NCBI GenBank assembly: GCA_905479625.1
Contig: CAJQNF010000045.1
Location: 26,143-90,142 of the forward strand
Direction: 5' to 3'
Origin: an uncultured Flavobacteriaceae bacterium
GTDB taxonomy: Bacteria > Bacteroidota > Bacteroidia > Flavobacteriales > Flavobacteriaceae
DNA length: 64,000 bases
In this document: in pieces, positions 52,112 to 61,477 of the stretch
Layout: every line of letters begins with the position of its first letter
How positions within the stretch are numbered: the stretch's first letter is position 1
Notes under the pieces: generated by a model
Told to the model about the DNA's origin: nothing
The model's database searches: none
Seen by the model: the letters and a program-made list of their open reading frames with translations, nothing else
Translations under genes and position numbers: made by a program

Positions 52112-52687
52112 ATGGATATTGATAAAGGAAAGTTAATTGTTTTTTCAGCACCCTCTGGTTCAGGAAAAACGACCATAGTACATCATTTATTAAAGCAGAA
52201 GAATCTCAATCTTGATTTTTCAATTTCTGCTACTTCAAGAGAGAAAAGGGGAGAGGAAATTGACGGTAAAGATTATTACTTTATTAGCCCGGAAAAGTTT
52301 AAGAATCACATTGAACAAGATGATTTTGTGGAATGGGAGGAAGTATACCATGATAATTTTTATGGCACACTAAAATCAGAAGTGGAGCGTATTTGGTCAG
52401 AAGGCAAACATGCGATTTTTGACATTGATGTAGTTGGTGGACTAAGAATTAAAAAGAAGTTTCCGGAAAAAACTTTGGCGGTATTTGTAAAAGCACCGTC
52501 GATAGAGGTTATGGAGAATCGTTTAAGGTCTCGTAAAACTGATAGTGAAGAAAAGATAATAGAAAGATTGGCCAAAGCAGAACGCGAGATAGCTTTTGCA
52601 GATAAGTTTGATGTGATTCTCGTAAATGATAAACTGAGTGAAGCGCAAGTTGAGGCCGAAGGTCTTATTGAGCACTTTGTTTCTTAG
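52112..52687 (+). CDS. gmk: guanylate kinase
   Basis: Gmk phosphorylates GMP to GDP with ATP. The 191-residue protein has the P-loop IVFSAPSGSGKTTIVHHLL (about residues 9-27). The GMP-binding part includes SATSREKRGEEIDGKDYYF. IFDIDVVGGLRIKKKFP is the expected central motif, and RLRSRKTDSEEKIIERL is the lid. Length and motifs are normal. It sits between yicC (3-bp gap) and nadD (18-bp gap). Confidence 0.96.
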   Translation: MDIDKGKLIVFSAPSGSGKTTIVHHLLKQKNLNLDFSISATSREKRGEEIDGKDYYFISPEKFKNHIEQDDFVEWEEVYHDNFYGTLKSEVERIWSEGKHAIFDIDVVGGLRIKKKFPEKTLAVFVKAPSIEVMENRLRSRKTDSEEKIIERLAKAEREIAFADKFDVILVNDKLSEAQVEAEGLIEHFVS

Positions 52688-52705
52688 CGTGATAAAAATG
52701 TAAAT

Positions 52706-53284
52706 ATGAAAATTGGACTTTTTTTTGGCAGCTTTAATCCTATTCATGTTGGTCATCTGATCATAGCAAATCATTTCGTTGAATATTCTGATCTTGATGA
52801 AGTTTGGCTGGTTGTTACCCCCCACAATCCCTTTAAAAAGAAAAAGAGTCTTTTGGCAGACCACCATCGTTTTCAACTTGTTTTGAGAGCCACCGAAGAC
52901 TATCCAAAGCTTAAACCAAGTAATATTGAATTTGGATTAGAACAGCCCAATTATACCATAAATACTTTAGTTCATCTTACAGAAAAATATCCAGATCATG
53001 AATTTAATCTGATTATGGGTCTTGACAATTTAATTTCATTCAAAAAGTGGAAGAATTACGAAACTATATTAGAACATCATGAGCTCTATGTTTATCCAAG
53101 AGTATCTCTATTATCTGATAAACCAGCACTTTTTACACATGAAAAAGTTCATTTTATTGAAGCTCCAATCGTTGAAATTTCTTCTACGTTTATCAGAAAG
53201 GCTATCAAGGAACATAAAGAAATACAGCCTCTCATTCCGCATAAAGCCTGGGCTTATTTGGATGAAATGAATTTTTACAAATAA
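52706..53284 (+). CDS. nadD: nicotinate-nucleotide adenylyltransferase
   Basis: NadD adenylates nicotinate mononucleotide to deamido-NAD in NAD synthesis. The 192-residue protein has the nucleotidyltransferase motif GLFFGSFNPIHVGHLIIANH with the HxGH site. The second motif ISSTFIRKAIKEHKEI (about residues 157-172) holds the usual SxxxR. FNLIMGLDNLISFKKW is the family GxD block. It is third in the yicC-gmk-nadD run. Confidence 0.94.
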   Translation: MKIGLFFGSFNPIHVGHLIIANHFVEYSDLDEVWLVVTPHNPFKKKKSLLADHHRFQLVLRATEDYPKLKPSNIEFGLEQPNYTINTLVHLTEKYPDHEFNLIMGLDNLISFKKWKNYETILEHHELYVYPRVSLLSDKPALFTHEKVHFIEAPIVEISSTFIRKAIKEHKEIQPLIPHKAWAYLDEMNFYK

Positions 53285-53344
53285 CGGATTACATTTCATT
53301 AATTAAAAACATTTTTGGGTTCAATTGAGAACTTAAAAACATTG

Positions 53345-53352
53345 TATATTTG
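53345..53352 (+). promoter_or_regulatory. -7 box for the M23 peptidase gene
   Basis: TATATTTG matches TAnnTTTG and ends 16 bp before the ATG at 53369. It lies downstream of the track start (53315), which supports the later ATG. Confidence 0.6.
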
Positions 53353-53368
53353 TCTTGAAAGCCCAATC

Positions 53369-54226
53369 ATGGAGAAAAGCAGAAAAGAAATAATAAAAGA
53401 AAAACTGACTTTTAAGTATCGTTTTGTTGTATTAAATGAAGATACTTTTGAAGAGCGTTTTTCGTTCAAAATGAATCGATTGAACGCTTTTATTTTTGGC
53501 GGTATTTTTTCTGTTCTGTTGATTAGTTTAACCCTCCTTTTTATTACGCTTACACCTCTAAAAGAATATATTCAAGGCTATTCATCCACTGAATTACAGA
53601 AAGAAACTACAGATTTGGTGTATAAGGTTGATTCGTTAAACCAGGCGCTATCCGTAAATGACCTTTACATTGAAAATATTCAACAAGTTCTTAAGGGTGA
53701 GATCAAAAGGGTGACATTTAATAAAGACTCGGTTCTAAGACAGTTCCAGATAGATGAAATTGATTTTGCACCCTCACTTGTGGATTCAATGTTTCGGGAG
53801 GAGGTTGAACAAATGGACAGGTTTAGTGTTTTTCAACAGGCTAAAAAGAGCACGGATATTGTATTCTCTACACCGATTAAAGGACAAATAACGCAACAGT
53901 ATGACGATCAGGAGAAGCATTTTGCAGTAGATATAGCAGTTGATCAGGATACACCTGTAAAAGCCATTGCAGATGGAACGGTTATTTTTAGAGGATTTAC
54001 AGCAGATACCGGCTATGTCATCGTTATTGAGCATGGGCAGGGATTTACATCTATTTATAAGCATAATTCTTCTATATATAAAGAACAAGGGGAATTAGTA
54101 AAATCGGGAGAGGTAATTGCCAGTGCCGGCTCTACAGGTGCGTTTTCAACAGGAGCACATCTTCATTTTGAGTTATGGAATGATGGCTATCCGGTTAATC
54201 CAACCAATTATATAAATTTTGACTAA
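53369..54226 (+). CDS. M23 family metallopeptidase (LytM/peptidoglycan endopeptidase type)
   Basis: This protein has about 285 residues from the ATG at 53369 (MEKSRKEIIKEKLTFKYR). One membrane segment (FIFGGIFSVLLISLTLLFITL, about residues 42-62) anchors it to the inner membrane. A periplasmic coiled-coil part follows, then the M23 domain (about 175-285) with the zinc motif KHFAVDIAVDQ (HxxxD) and GAHLHFELWNDG (HxH). Both metal motifs are complete, so it should be an active peptidoglycan cross-link hydrolase. The track start at 53315 precedes the promoter and is rejected. The GH3 gene follows 40 bp later. Confidence 0.9.
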   Translation: MEKSRKEIIKEKLTFKYRFVVLNEDTFEERFSFKMNRLNAFIFGGIFSVLLISLTLLFITLTPLKEYIQGYSSTELQKETTDLVYKVDSLNQALSVNDLYIENIQQVLKGEIKRVTFNKDSVLRQFQIDEIDFAPSLVDSMFREEVEQMDRFSVFQQAKKSTDIVFSTPIKGQITQQYDDQEKHFAVDIAVDQDTPVKAIADGTVIFRGFTADTGYVIVIEHGQGFTSIYKHNSSIYKEQGELVKSGEVIASAGSTGAFSTGAHLHFELWNDGYPVNPTNYINFD

Positions 54227-54266
54227 GGCAGCTGTCTCTGCCTATTAATTATAAGATTTTCAATTC

Positions 54267-55772
54267 GTGTTAAAATCATTTTTTGCAAAAATTTACGCTG
54301 GAATCATTTCCAGACAAGTATATACCTGGGCTAAAGACCCAATAAACACTCAAAATAAAGTGTTTAAGGAATTGATTTCACAAGCCAGTAAAACCAAATT
54401 CGGAAGAGATCATAAGTTTGAGACTATTTCGAGCTATCAAGATTTCAAAAAGCTTGTTCCTGTGAGAGACTATGAAGGTTTGAAAGGTTATATTAGTGAT
54501 ATTCAAAAGGGAGAACTCAATGTTTTATGGAAGGGAAAGCCCTTATATTTTGCGAAAACCTCTGGAACAACTTCTGGAGCAAAATACATTCCGATCACAA
54601 AAGAATCGATGCCCTATCAAATTGCAGCAGCTAAGGAAGCTTTACTTTTGTATATCGCTGAAACAGGGAAAGCCGATTTTGTAGACGGGAAAATGATATT
54701 TTTACAAGGGTCCCCTGAAATTGATGATTCGAATAAAGTTCAAACCGGAAGGTTATCAGGAATAGTAGCCCACTATGTCCCGAAATATCTACAAAAAAAC
54801 AGGTTACCTTCCTGGGAAACGAACTGCATAGACGATTGGGAATCCAAAGTAAATGCTATTGTCCAGGAAACCGCGGTTGAGGATTTGCGTTTAATAAGTG
54901 GAATTCCTTCCTGGGTGCAGATGTATTTTGAAAAACTTATTGAAGACCAGGGGAAAAAGGTCTCAGAGATCTTTCCAAATTTTAATCTGTTTGTTTATGG
55001 TGGGGTCAATTATGAACCGTATCGCCAGAACATGGAACAGCTCATCGGGAAAAAAGTGGACTCCATTGAATTATTCCCGGCATCAGAGGGTTTTTTCGCC
55101 TATCAGGATAAACAGAATAAGACAAATGATTCTGACAAGGGAATGTTACTCCTGTTGAATAGTGGTATTTTTTATGAGTTTATAGTATCAGAAGATTTCT
55201 ATAAAGAGTCACCCGAAAGAATGACCTTAGAAGATGTGAAAATTGGGGTGAATTATGTATTGATTATTTCTACAAATGCAGGTTTATGGAGTTACAATAT
55301 TGGCGACACGATTGCCTTTACATCGTTAAGCCCATTTAGAATTATCGTAACAGGCAGGATCAAACACTTTATTTCAGCTTTTGGTGAACACGTTATCGGT
55401 AAGGAAGTTGAACAAGCTATGCAGATAGCTAGTGTTAATACAAATATTCAAATCAAAGAATTTACGGTTGCACCACAGGTAAATCCAATTGAAGGAGAAT
55501 TACCTTATCATGAATGGTTTATAGAATTCGAGAATGAACCTGAGAACATGATCGAATTTTCAAAGATGATCGATGAGGAAATGCAGCGGCAAAACACATA
55601 TTATTTTGATCTTATTCAGGGCAATATTTTGCAACAATTGAAAATCAGTAAAGTTCAGAAGAATGGGTTTGACCAATACATGAGATCAGTTGGGAAATTA
55701 GGAGGGCAAAATAAGATCCCAAGACTTGCCAACGATAGAAAAATTGCAGATCAGCTTCAAATACTTGTTTAA
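54267..55772 (+). CDS. GH3 (auxin-responsive) family acyl-adenylate/amido-synthetase-like protein
   Basis: This 501-residue protein is of the GH3 family, which in plants adenylates carboxylic acids (auxin, jasmonate) and couples them to amino acids. The ATP-binding motif is YFAKTSGTTSGAKYIPIT (about residues 93-110). FVYGGVNYEPY and ELFPASEGFFAYQ give the second motif, and VTGRIKHFISAFGEHV the third, where the C-terminal domain hinges. Bacteroidota members are common but, as far as I know, without a proven substrate. The start is a GTG at 54267. It ends 2 bp before the MOSC gene. Confidence 0.88.
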   Translation: MLKSFFAKIYAGIISRQVYTWAKDPINTQNKVFKELISQASKTKFGRDHKFETISSYQDFKKLVPVRDYEGLKGYISDIQKGELNVLWKGKPLYFAKTSGTTSGAKYIPITKESMPYQIAAAKEALLLYIAETGKADFVDGKMIFLQGSPEIDDSNKVQTGRLSGIVAHYVPKYLQKNRLPSWETNCIDDWESKVNAIVQETAVEDLRLISGIPSWVQMYFEKLIEDQGKKVSEIFPNFNLFVYGGVNYEPYRQNMEQLIGKKVDSIELFPASEGFFAYQDKQNKTNDSDKGMLLLLNSGIFYEFIVSEDFYKESPERMTLEDVKIGVNYVLIISTNAGLWSYNIGDTIAFTSLSPFRIIVTGRIKHFISAFGEHVIGKEVEQAMQIASVNTNIQIKEFTVAPQVNPIEGELPYHEWFIEFENEPENMIEFSKMIDEEMQRQNTYYFDLIQGNILQQLKISKVQKNGFDQYMRSVGKLGGQNKIPRLANDRKIADQLQILV

Positions 55773-55774
55773 AA

Positions 55775-56317
55775 ATGAAAGTCATATCCTTAAATATTGC
55801 TAAGCCAACTGAGATTTCATGGAGGGGGAAAGCCATCACGACAGGTATTTATAAATCTAGTGTGGCCGGACCTATTTTTTTAGATAAGGAGGGTTTAGAA
55901 AATGATGCAGTAATAGACAGGAAGTATCATGGAGGAATGGATCAGGCAGTTTATGCCTATGGCCATAATCACTATCAGTTCTGGAAGGAACTGTATCCTT
56001 TATTAACTTTTAGCAATGGTTTTTTTGGAGAGAACCTCACCGTTTCAAACCTGGATGAGACAAAGATTCAAGTAGGAGATATTTATGAGCTAGGGGAAAC
56101 GATTGTCCAAGTGACAAAACCCAGACAGCCTTGTTACAAGTTAGGCATTCGGTTCAATGACCCGGCAGTGATAAAACAATTTTGGAATACTTCCAAAAGC
56201 GGCATCTACTTTAGAATATTGCAAACTGGAAAAGTAGCTATAGACGATGAGTTTAAGCTAATTGAAAAAGCTCATAACTCACCCTCTATAGCTGAAGTTT
56301 TTAGGTCTAAAAAATAA
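55775..56317 (+). CDS. MOSC domain protein, YiiM-like
   Basis: This 180-residue protein is a MOSC (molybdenum cofactor sulfurase C-terminal) domain of the YiiM type. RKYHGGMDQAVYAYGHNHYQ (about residues 49-68) and FFGENLTV are conserved. Cys in KPRQPCYKLGIRF is the position that coordinates Mo or carries sulfur in relatives. YiiM reduces N-hydroxylated compounds in E. coli. It follows the GH3 gene with a 2-bp gap and is probably translationally coupled to it. Confidence 0.88.
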   Translation: MKVISLNIAKPTEISWRGKAITTGIYKSSVAGPIFLDKEGLENDAVIDRKYHGGMDQAVYAYGHNHYQFWKELYPLLTFSNGFFGENLTVSNLDETKIQVGDIYELGETIVQVTKPRQPCYKLGIRFNDPAVIKQFWNTSKSGIYFRILQTGKVAIDDEFKLIEKAHNSPSIAEVFRSKK

Positions 56318-56331
56318 AAACTATTTTTTAG
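56307..56331. terminator. AT-rich inverted repeat across the MOSC/mscL convergent stop codons
   Basis: CTAAAAAATA (56307-56316) and TATTTTTTAG (56322-56331) form a perfect 10-bp stem with a 5-nt loop. It contains the 3' ends of both convergent genes, which are only 3 bp apart. It is all A/T except the ends, so a terminator role is plausible but weak. Confidence 0.45.
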
Positions 56332-56725
56332 CTAAAAGATCTCTAATTTCTGCAAGAAGTTCTTCCTGACTAGGACCAGCTGGTGGTGCTGGAGCTTCTT
56401 CTTCTTCTTTTTTCAGTTTATTGACCGCTTTTACGATGAGGAACATTACAAAAGCAACAATAATAAAATCAATTATATTGGTGATAAAAGCACCGTATAA
56501 AACTGCTACGGTTCCTTCAACAACGCCTTCTGCATTTGCAACGCCTTCCCTAACGATCCATTTAAGGTCTTTGAGGTCCGATTTTAGTAATAGTCCTATT
56601 AAAGGAGATACGATTCCTGCTGTAAAGGAAGTGACAACACTTTTAAAAGCGGCACCCATTACAAAACCAACGGCAATGTCTAACAGACTGCCTTTTAAGG
56701 CAAATTCTTTAAATTCTTTGAGCAT
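56321..56725 (-). CDS. mscL: large-conductance mechanosensitive channel MscL
   Basis: MscL is the emergency release valve that opens under membrane tension. The 134-residue protein begins MLKEFKEFALKGSLLDIAVG, the family N-terminal amphipathic helix. TM1 is VGFVMGAAFKSVVTSFTAGIV, TM2 is YGAFITNIIDFIIVAFVMFLIVKAV, and the cytoplasmic helix is EELLAEIRDLLAKK. Length is as usual for MscL. It is transcribed towards the MOSC gene. Confidence 0.97.
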   Translation of the reverse strand: MLKEFKEFALKGSLLDIAVGFVMGAAFKSVVTSFTAGIVSPLIGLLLKSDLKDLKWIVREGVANAEGVVEGTVAVLYGAFITNIIDFIIVAFVMFLIVKAVNKLKKEEEEAPAPPAGPSQEELLAEIRDLLAKK

Positions 56726-56770
56726 GATGTTTAAATTAAGATTTGTGTTGCAGCGAAGATAATAAAAATA

Positions 56771-57871
56771 CTATATAGAAATGCGCCTAATTCTACTCGT
56801 AAATGCAGTAAGTATTTCGTAACTAATTGTGGAGGCGGCGTTTGCTAAATCAAGAATATCTTGTTGGCTATCAAAAATGATAACTTGATCACCCTCTTCG
56901 CATTGAATATTGGTCACATCAATCATTATCATATCCATGCAAACATTTCCAATAACAGGCGCTTTGTGCCCATTGACTTCAACAGATGTCATGCCCTGAC
57001 CAAAGCTCCTAAAAAATCCATCAGCATGACCGATAGGCAAGGTAGCCGTCTTCATATCCTTTTGAGATATAAACCCGCGATTGTATCCAACACTTTGGCC
57101 CATATCAATTTGATGAATTTGTGAGATGACCGTTTTTAAAGAAAGCACATTTTTTAAACTGGAATTGAGCTTTGGGTCATTTGTAAACCCGAACAATCCT
57201 AAGCCTAACCGTACCATATTGAAATGAGCCTCAGGATAATTTATGATTCCAGAAGTATTACTCATATGCATGACAGGCTGATAGCCTAAGGAAGTGGTGA
57301 AATCATCAGCAATAGATTTAAAAGCTTTAATTTGATTTATAGAATAAACGCTTTCATTGCCGTCTTCTGAAGCCACTAAATGTGAAAAGATAGAAGATAG
57401 ATAAGCAGAATCTTGATTTTTTAATTGTTCCAAAAGAAAATCTGTATCAGAACTCTTGAAACCAAGCCTGTTTAATCCGGTATTAAATTTAATATGTATG
57501 GGATATGCAGTCAATTTTAATCTGTTGGATAAGTGCAGGAAATCCAGAAAAATCTTCTTGCTATATAAATTGGGCTCTAAGTCATATTCAATAAGAAGCT
57601 CCAAATTACTTATTTGGGGATGCAATACTAAAATAGGTGTTTTTATACCTGCATTTCTTAATGTAATACCTTCATCTGTATAGGCAACTGCAAAATAATC
57701 TACATGTTGCTGCTCAAGAAAATGGGATAAGATAAGCGGGTCAGAACCATAAGCAGAAGCCTTAACTACGGCAAGAACTTTTGTTCCCTTTTGTAGTTTC
57801 GAACGAAAAAAATTAAGGTTGTGTTCAATAGAAGATAAGTCAATCTCCAAAACCGTTGGATTATTGTTCAT
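56771..57871 (-). CDS. alr: alanine racemase
   Basis: Alr makes D-alanine for peptidoglycan. The 366-residue protein has the PLP-binding Lys in [14 protein letters not shown] (Lys37), the second catalytic Tyr in [11 protein letters not shown], and [14 protein letters not shown] in the C-terminal beta-domain. Length and motifs are typical. Its start overlaps the end of tdk by 11 bp, so the two are translationally coupled. In other flavobacteria alr, tdk and mscL are also neighbours, from memory. Confidence 0.95.
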   Translation of the reverse strand: MNNNPTVLEIDLSSIEHNLNFFRSKLQKGTKVLAVVKASAYGSDPLILSHFLEQQHVDYFAVAYTDEGITLRNAGIKTPILVLHPQISNLELLIEYDLEPNLYSKKIFLDFLHLSNRLKLTAYPIHIKFNTGLNRLGFKSSDTDFLLEQLKNQDSAYLSSIFSHLVASEDGNESVYSINQIKAFKSIADDFTTSLGYQPVMHMSNTSGIINYPEAHFNMVRLGLGLFGFTNDPKLNSSLKNVLSLKTVISQIHQIDMGQSVGYNRGFISQKDMKTATLPIGHADGFFRSFGQGMTSVEVNGHKAPVIGNVCMDMIMIDVTNIQCEEGDQVIIFDSQQDILDLANAASTISYEILTAFTSRIRRISI

Positions 57872-58484
57872 TGGATCCCTTAGTTAATTCTTCTTTCTCT
57901 TGCTTTTCCTTTTGGATTTCTTTATAATATGCAGCTCTGCTAAGTGGTTCATATTCATGCACTTCTCCTAAAACGACAAGTCGTTCATCGGGAATTGTTC
58001 TGTGGCTAAAGTGAGCCAAATTTCCTGTTTTGGTGCAAACAGCATGAACCTTGGTCACATACTCTGCGGTGGCCATAAGTGCCGGCATAGGGCCAAAAGG
58101 TTTGCCTTTAAAATCCATATCAAGCCCCGCTACGATCACCCGGATTCCTCTATTGGCTAAATCATTACAAACATTTACAATTTCATCGTCAAAAAACTGT
58201 GCTTCATCAATACCAACAACATCTATTTCATTGGCTAAAAGTCTGATATTTGCAGAAGAAGGCACCGGAGTACATCTTATTTCATTCTCATCATGAGAAA
58301 CTACTAATTCGTCTGCGTATCTGGTATCCATAGCGGGTTTGAAAATTTCGACGCTCTGCTTAGCAAACTGAGCTCTTTTCAAACGACGGATAAGTTCTTC
58401 GGTTTTACCCGAGAACATGGAACCACAGATCACTTCGATCCAACCAAATTTTTCTGTATGATTTACTGTATTTTCTAAAAACAT
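57861..58484 (-). CDS. tdk: thymidine kinase
   Basis: Tdk phosphorylates thymidine in the salvage pathway (type II enzyme). The 207-residue protein has the P-loop [18 protein letters not shown] (about residues 18-35), the catalytic Glu region [15 protein letters not shown], and the lasso [17 protein letters not shown]. The usual first CxxC of the zinc site is reduced to one Cys (CTKT), so the structural zinc seen in many type II kinases is probably absent. alr is coupled downstream (11-bp overlap). A -7 box lies about 52 bp upstream. Confidence 0.95.
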   Translation of the reverse strand: MFLENTVNHTEKFGWIEVICGSMFSGKTEELIRRLKRAQFAKQSVEIFKPAMDTRYADELVVSHDENEIRCTPVPSSANIRLLANEIDVVGIDEAQFFDDEIVNVCNDLANRGIRVIVAGLDMDFKGKPFGPMPALMATAEYVTKVHAVCTKTGNLAHFSHRTIPDERLVVLGEVHEYEPLSRAAYYKEIQKEKQEKEELTKGSNEQ

Positions 58485-58536
58485 CTAAGAAGTGTTGTCA
58501 TTGACTAAAAAGCAATATTTAGCTTGTAAGTTATAA

Positions 58537-58544
58537 CAAAAGTA
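58537..58544 (-). promoter_or_regulatory. -7 box of the tdk-alr operon
   Basis: The minus strand reads TACTTTTG, a full match to TAnnTTTG, about 52 bp upstream of the tdk ATG. No convincing -33 element is visible. Confidence 0.5.
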
Positions 58545-58632
58545 ATGAAATTCTTTAGTAGTATTTTCTTTTGAAAATGTTAATTTTGTATCTTTCTCAA
58601 ATAGTGATTAGTACCTGCCTAAATTTATAGTG

Positions 58633-59322
58633 ATGTTGAATAATTTGATCGAAGATCTACGAATACTAGCCGAATCGATTTTAAAGGAGGAACAAGTTTC
58701 TGATGTCGAGTCGAAGCTCGAACAGGCGAGAGGCTTGTATGAAAAACTATTGATACTGGATCATTTAGAGAAAAAATCTAATCAAGATGATTCTGCAGCA
58801 GTTATCGAGCAGATTGAAGAACCCAAAACAGAGCTGGATAGAGAGACATTAAGCCCTGTTGAAAATAAGGACCTTAAAGAAGCGGTTACAGAAGAACCTG
58901 AAACTCCTATTATCGACGAAGAGGAACCGCCTTTGAGTCTAAATGATTTATTTGTTCCCACATTTGATGGTATCAAAGAGGATATGAGTCAAAAAGCGGA
59001 GTTTAAAGACACAGTTTCTTTAGATGAGACTGAAAACCTGTTTCAAACAAAAAAAGAGGAGCCGAAGCAACTATCGTTAAACGATAAATTGGTTGGGAGT
59101 AGCATACAAGTTGGTCTAAATGACAGAATTGCTTTTGTTAATAAGCTATTTAATTTTAGTCAATCTGACTTTAATAAGGCACTAACAAAACTAAATGGCT
59201 TTGAATCTAAAAAAGAAGCAATAAATTATTTTCAATACCAGGTCAAACCTAACTATAATTGGAAGGGTAAGGAAGAACTTGAGGAAAGAATGATCACGCT
59301 AATTGAAAGAAAATTTTTATAA
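58633..59322 (+). CDS. hypothetical acidic protein with conserved C-terminal domain
   Basis: This protein has about 229 residues; the ATG at 58633 is preferred over the track's GTG one codon upstream. It has a short helical N-terminus (LIEDLRILAESILKEEQVSD), a Glu/Pro/Thr-rich middle (about residues 55-160) that looks disordered, and a compact C-terminus beginning SLNDKLVGSSIQVGLNDRIA and ending LEERMITLIERKFL. The C-terminus has the look of a conserved domain, but I cannot name it. It is divergent from tdk and convergent with the AsmA-like gene, whose end it abuts. Confidence 0.75.
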   Translation: MLNNLIEDLRILAESILKEEQVSDVESKLEQARGLYEKLLILDHLEKKSNQDDSAAVIEQIEEPKTELDRETLSPVENKDLKEAVTEEPETPIIDEEEPPLSLNDLFVPTFDGIKEDMSQKAEFKDTVSLDETENLFQTKKEEPKQLSLNDKLVGSSIQVGLNDRIAFVNKLFNFSQSDFNKALTKLNGFESKKEAINYFQYQVKPNYNWKGKEELEERMITLIERKFL

Positions 59323-61014
59323 CTAATTGTTTTTCTTTTGTCTCCTTTCTTTACGCTTTAATTGTCTTTTTTTCTTTTTCGCTTCTTTTTCTGTAGTCAT
59401 TCCGAATGGAGCAATGGTGTTCACTATTCCGCTTTGCACTGTTTTCCACAAAATATTTCCAAATCCCTTATACAAAACACGGTCAAAATTCATCGTTGCT
59501 TCTCGTAGCTCACCATTATTTCCAGGATTAGATTTGTGGATTAAATTGTTAACCGACCAACTTAGAAAACCATTTTTCTCGGTTTTTTTCGGTTTGAAAA
59601 CTTCAGCCTCCAGATCATAGTATTTTAATTTCATTGTTCCATGAGAATTATAGTTGTCGGCTGTTGCCTGAAAAGACAGGCTCTCAATTCTTCCATTTAA
59701 CACTTTTAGACCTAGTGCAGGAATTATAGCGGAATCGTAAAAAGTCATTGATGAGGGTCCTAAATAGCCACTAAAATAAAAGGTATCTTGGTTGTTGGTA
59801 AGTGGCAATAGCATGTCAACATGCAAATCAGCCTTTCCCATGAATTTGGAGCTTAAATCGATTTTCATTGGCACCTCACGATATTTTTTAATAGAACTGA
59901 CATTAAAAATATTAATGTTTAAGTCTTTCATCGTGGCTTTCATGAGAATGTCTCTATTCTCTAGCTTTTCTTCATAAACCAGTTCACTTTTATCTAATGA
60001 TACTTTATGAATAAGAAGCGGCATTTTCATTTCTTTTAGTAATTGATGAGGAAACTTTGGCCGTTTGTTCAAGTCAAATGGCTTCCTTTTATCTTTAAAG
60101 ATTTCCACAGACATTTTTGACATCTTAATGCTGTCCATGAAGAGTCCTTTTTTTTCAAAAGCTTTTTCAAGGTCAAAATTATAAATTTTCAGTTCTTTTA
60201 TGCTGATATCGTAAACTTCGGTATTATAGACATATGAGTTCGCCAAAGTCAGTTTGTTGACAAGAGGCTTGTATTTAAGATTGTTAATCTGCAAATGATC
60301 CTCACCAAAATGGTATTTTAATGCATCGATTGAAAAACTATACTTTATGTTTGGAAAATCAACTTTGATCCTGGTCATTTCAAAGGATTCCGAGACGGGT
60401 AATAATTTAAAATAATTTTCAGATAGTTCCTCTAATTTAAAGCCGGTTACTTCAAAATTAAGAGGCTTATTCTCGAATGTGATTTTATTTGTGTTTATAT
60501 CGATAAGTTGCACTTTTAAATTTGTAATCTTAACGAGATCAAGTTGAAAACCTTCTAATTTTTCTAGATGAATGGAATCAAATTCGATTGATTCTTTTTT
60601 AGTGTTTGAAGCCTGCTTTTTACCATTTGAAATTTGCTGATACAAGGGATCATCAATTATTATTTTATTAATCTTCAGTTTTTTATTAAACAATAAGGGA
60701 GATAATTGTATACCTCTAAGTTTAAGTCTTGAAATAGAAAGCTTTTGTAAAGATTGTTTTCCCAGTTCGTTATTTTTCAATTTGATCATTGATGAGTCTG
60801 TTGGACCCAAATGAATTTCAGAAAAAACCAGCGACCGGTCAAATAGACTAAACTTAGTGCTTTCAATGGATAAATGGAGGTTTTCTATATGCTGTTCTTT
60901 CAGTAATTCCGTTACTTTTGAAGAAATAATTCTTGATACGATAACACTTGCCAATAATACCAATAGCGCAAGCCCAAGGATTATACCAGCTGCAATTTTG
61001 TATTTCTTTTTCAT
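59323..61014 (-). CDS. AsmA-like/DUF748-like inner-membrane anchored protein
   Basis: This protein has about 563 residues from the ATG at 61014. One N-terminal membrane helix (AAGIILGLALLVLLASVIV) is followed by repeated beta-strand segments such as LSIESTKFSLFDRSLVFSEI and LRGIQLSPLLFNKKLKINKI, typical of AsmA/TamB-like proteins that span the periplasm and are linked to lipid transport and envelope assembly. The C-terminal tail (KKKKRQLKRKERRQKKNN) is strongly basic. Family placement is by pattern only. Confidence 0.65.
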   Translation of the reverse strand: MKKKYKIAAGIILGLALLVLLASVIVSRIISSKVTELLKEQHIENLHLSIESTKFSLFDRSLVFSEIHLGPTDSSMIKLKNNELGKQSLQKLSISRLKLRGIQLSPLLFNKKLKINKIIIDDPLYQQISNGKKQASNTKKESIEFDSIHLEKLEGFQLDLVKITNLKVQLIDINTNKITFENKPLNFEVTGFKLEELSENYFKLLPVSESFEMTRIKVDFPNIKYSFSIDALKYHFGEDHLQINNLKYKPLVNKLTLANSYVYNTEVYDISIKELKIYNFDLEKAFEKKGLFMDSIKMSKMSVEIFKDKRKPFDLNKRPKFPHQLLKEMKMPLLIHKVSLDKSELVYEEKLENRDILMKATMKDLNINIFNVSSIKKYREVPMKIDLSSKFMGKADLHVDMLLPLTNNQDTFYFSGYLGPSSMTFYDSAIIPALGLKVLNGRIESLSFQATADNYNSHGTMKLKYYDLEAEVFKPKKTEKNGFLSWSVNNLIHKSNPGNNGELREATMNFDRVLYKGFGNILWKTVQSGIVNTIAPFGMTTEKEAKKKKRQLKRKERRQKKNN

Positions 61015-61065
61015 CGCCATGATTACAGCGAAAAGTGTTTGGAAAGAGTTAGCATTGGTATAGTT

Positions 61066-61413
61066 TTATTTAATAGATTCTTTTAATAGGGTCAGATTCT
61101 TCTTGTCACTTCCAATAAATATCTGATTATCAAATATAATCACAGGACGTTTAAGGAACGTATAATCGCTTAATATGAACTGTTTAAAATCAAGCTCTTT
61201 TAAGACTTCATTTTTTAAACCCATGGCAGAATATTTTTTAGCTCGTCGGCTAAAAAGCGATTCATAGCTTCCGGACAGCTCTCGCATTTCTTCAAGTTGT
61301 GTCGATGTTATTGCTTGAGTTTTAATTTCTTGAAACTCAAAACCATCGAGTGAAATGGACTTCATTATCTTTTTGCAAGTGTCACAAGTTTGTAAATAGT
61401 ATATTTTTTTCAT
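61066..61413 (-). CDS. ArsC/Spx family protein
   Basis: This 115-residue thioredoxin-fold protein has the redox pair in YLQTCDTCKKIMKSI (Cys10/Cys13), which is like the Spx/YffB branch of the ArsC family and unlike the single catalytic Cys of true arsenate reductases. FLKRPVIIFDNQIFIGSD is the conserved Pro-containing strand. No arsenic-resistance genes are nearby. Function is uncertain; a thiol-redox or RNA-polymerase-binding role is possible. Confidence 0.85.
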   Translation of the reverse strand: MKKIYYLQTCDTCKKIMKSISLDGFEFQEIKTQAITSTQLEEMRELSGSYESLFSRRAKKYSAMGLKNEVLKELDFKQFILSDYTFLKRPVIIFDNQIFIGSDKKNLTLLKESIK

Positions 61414-61477
61414 TTATTTTACTGATAGGAGATTGTCTAAGCTTAAAGTTACTTATTTTTAAATAATTTTATAAGAG

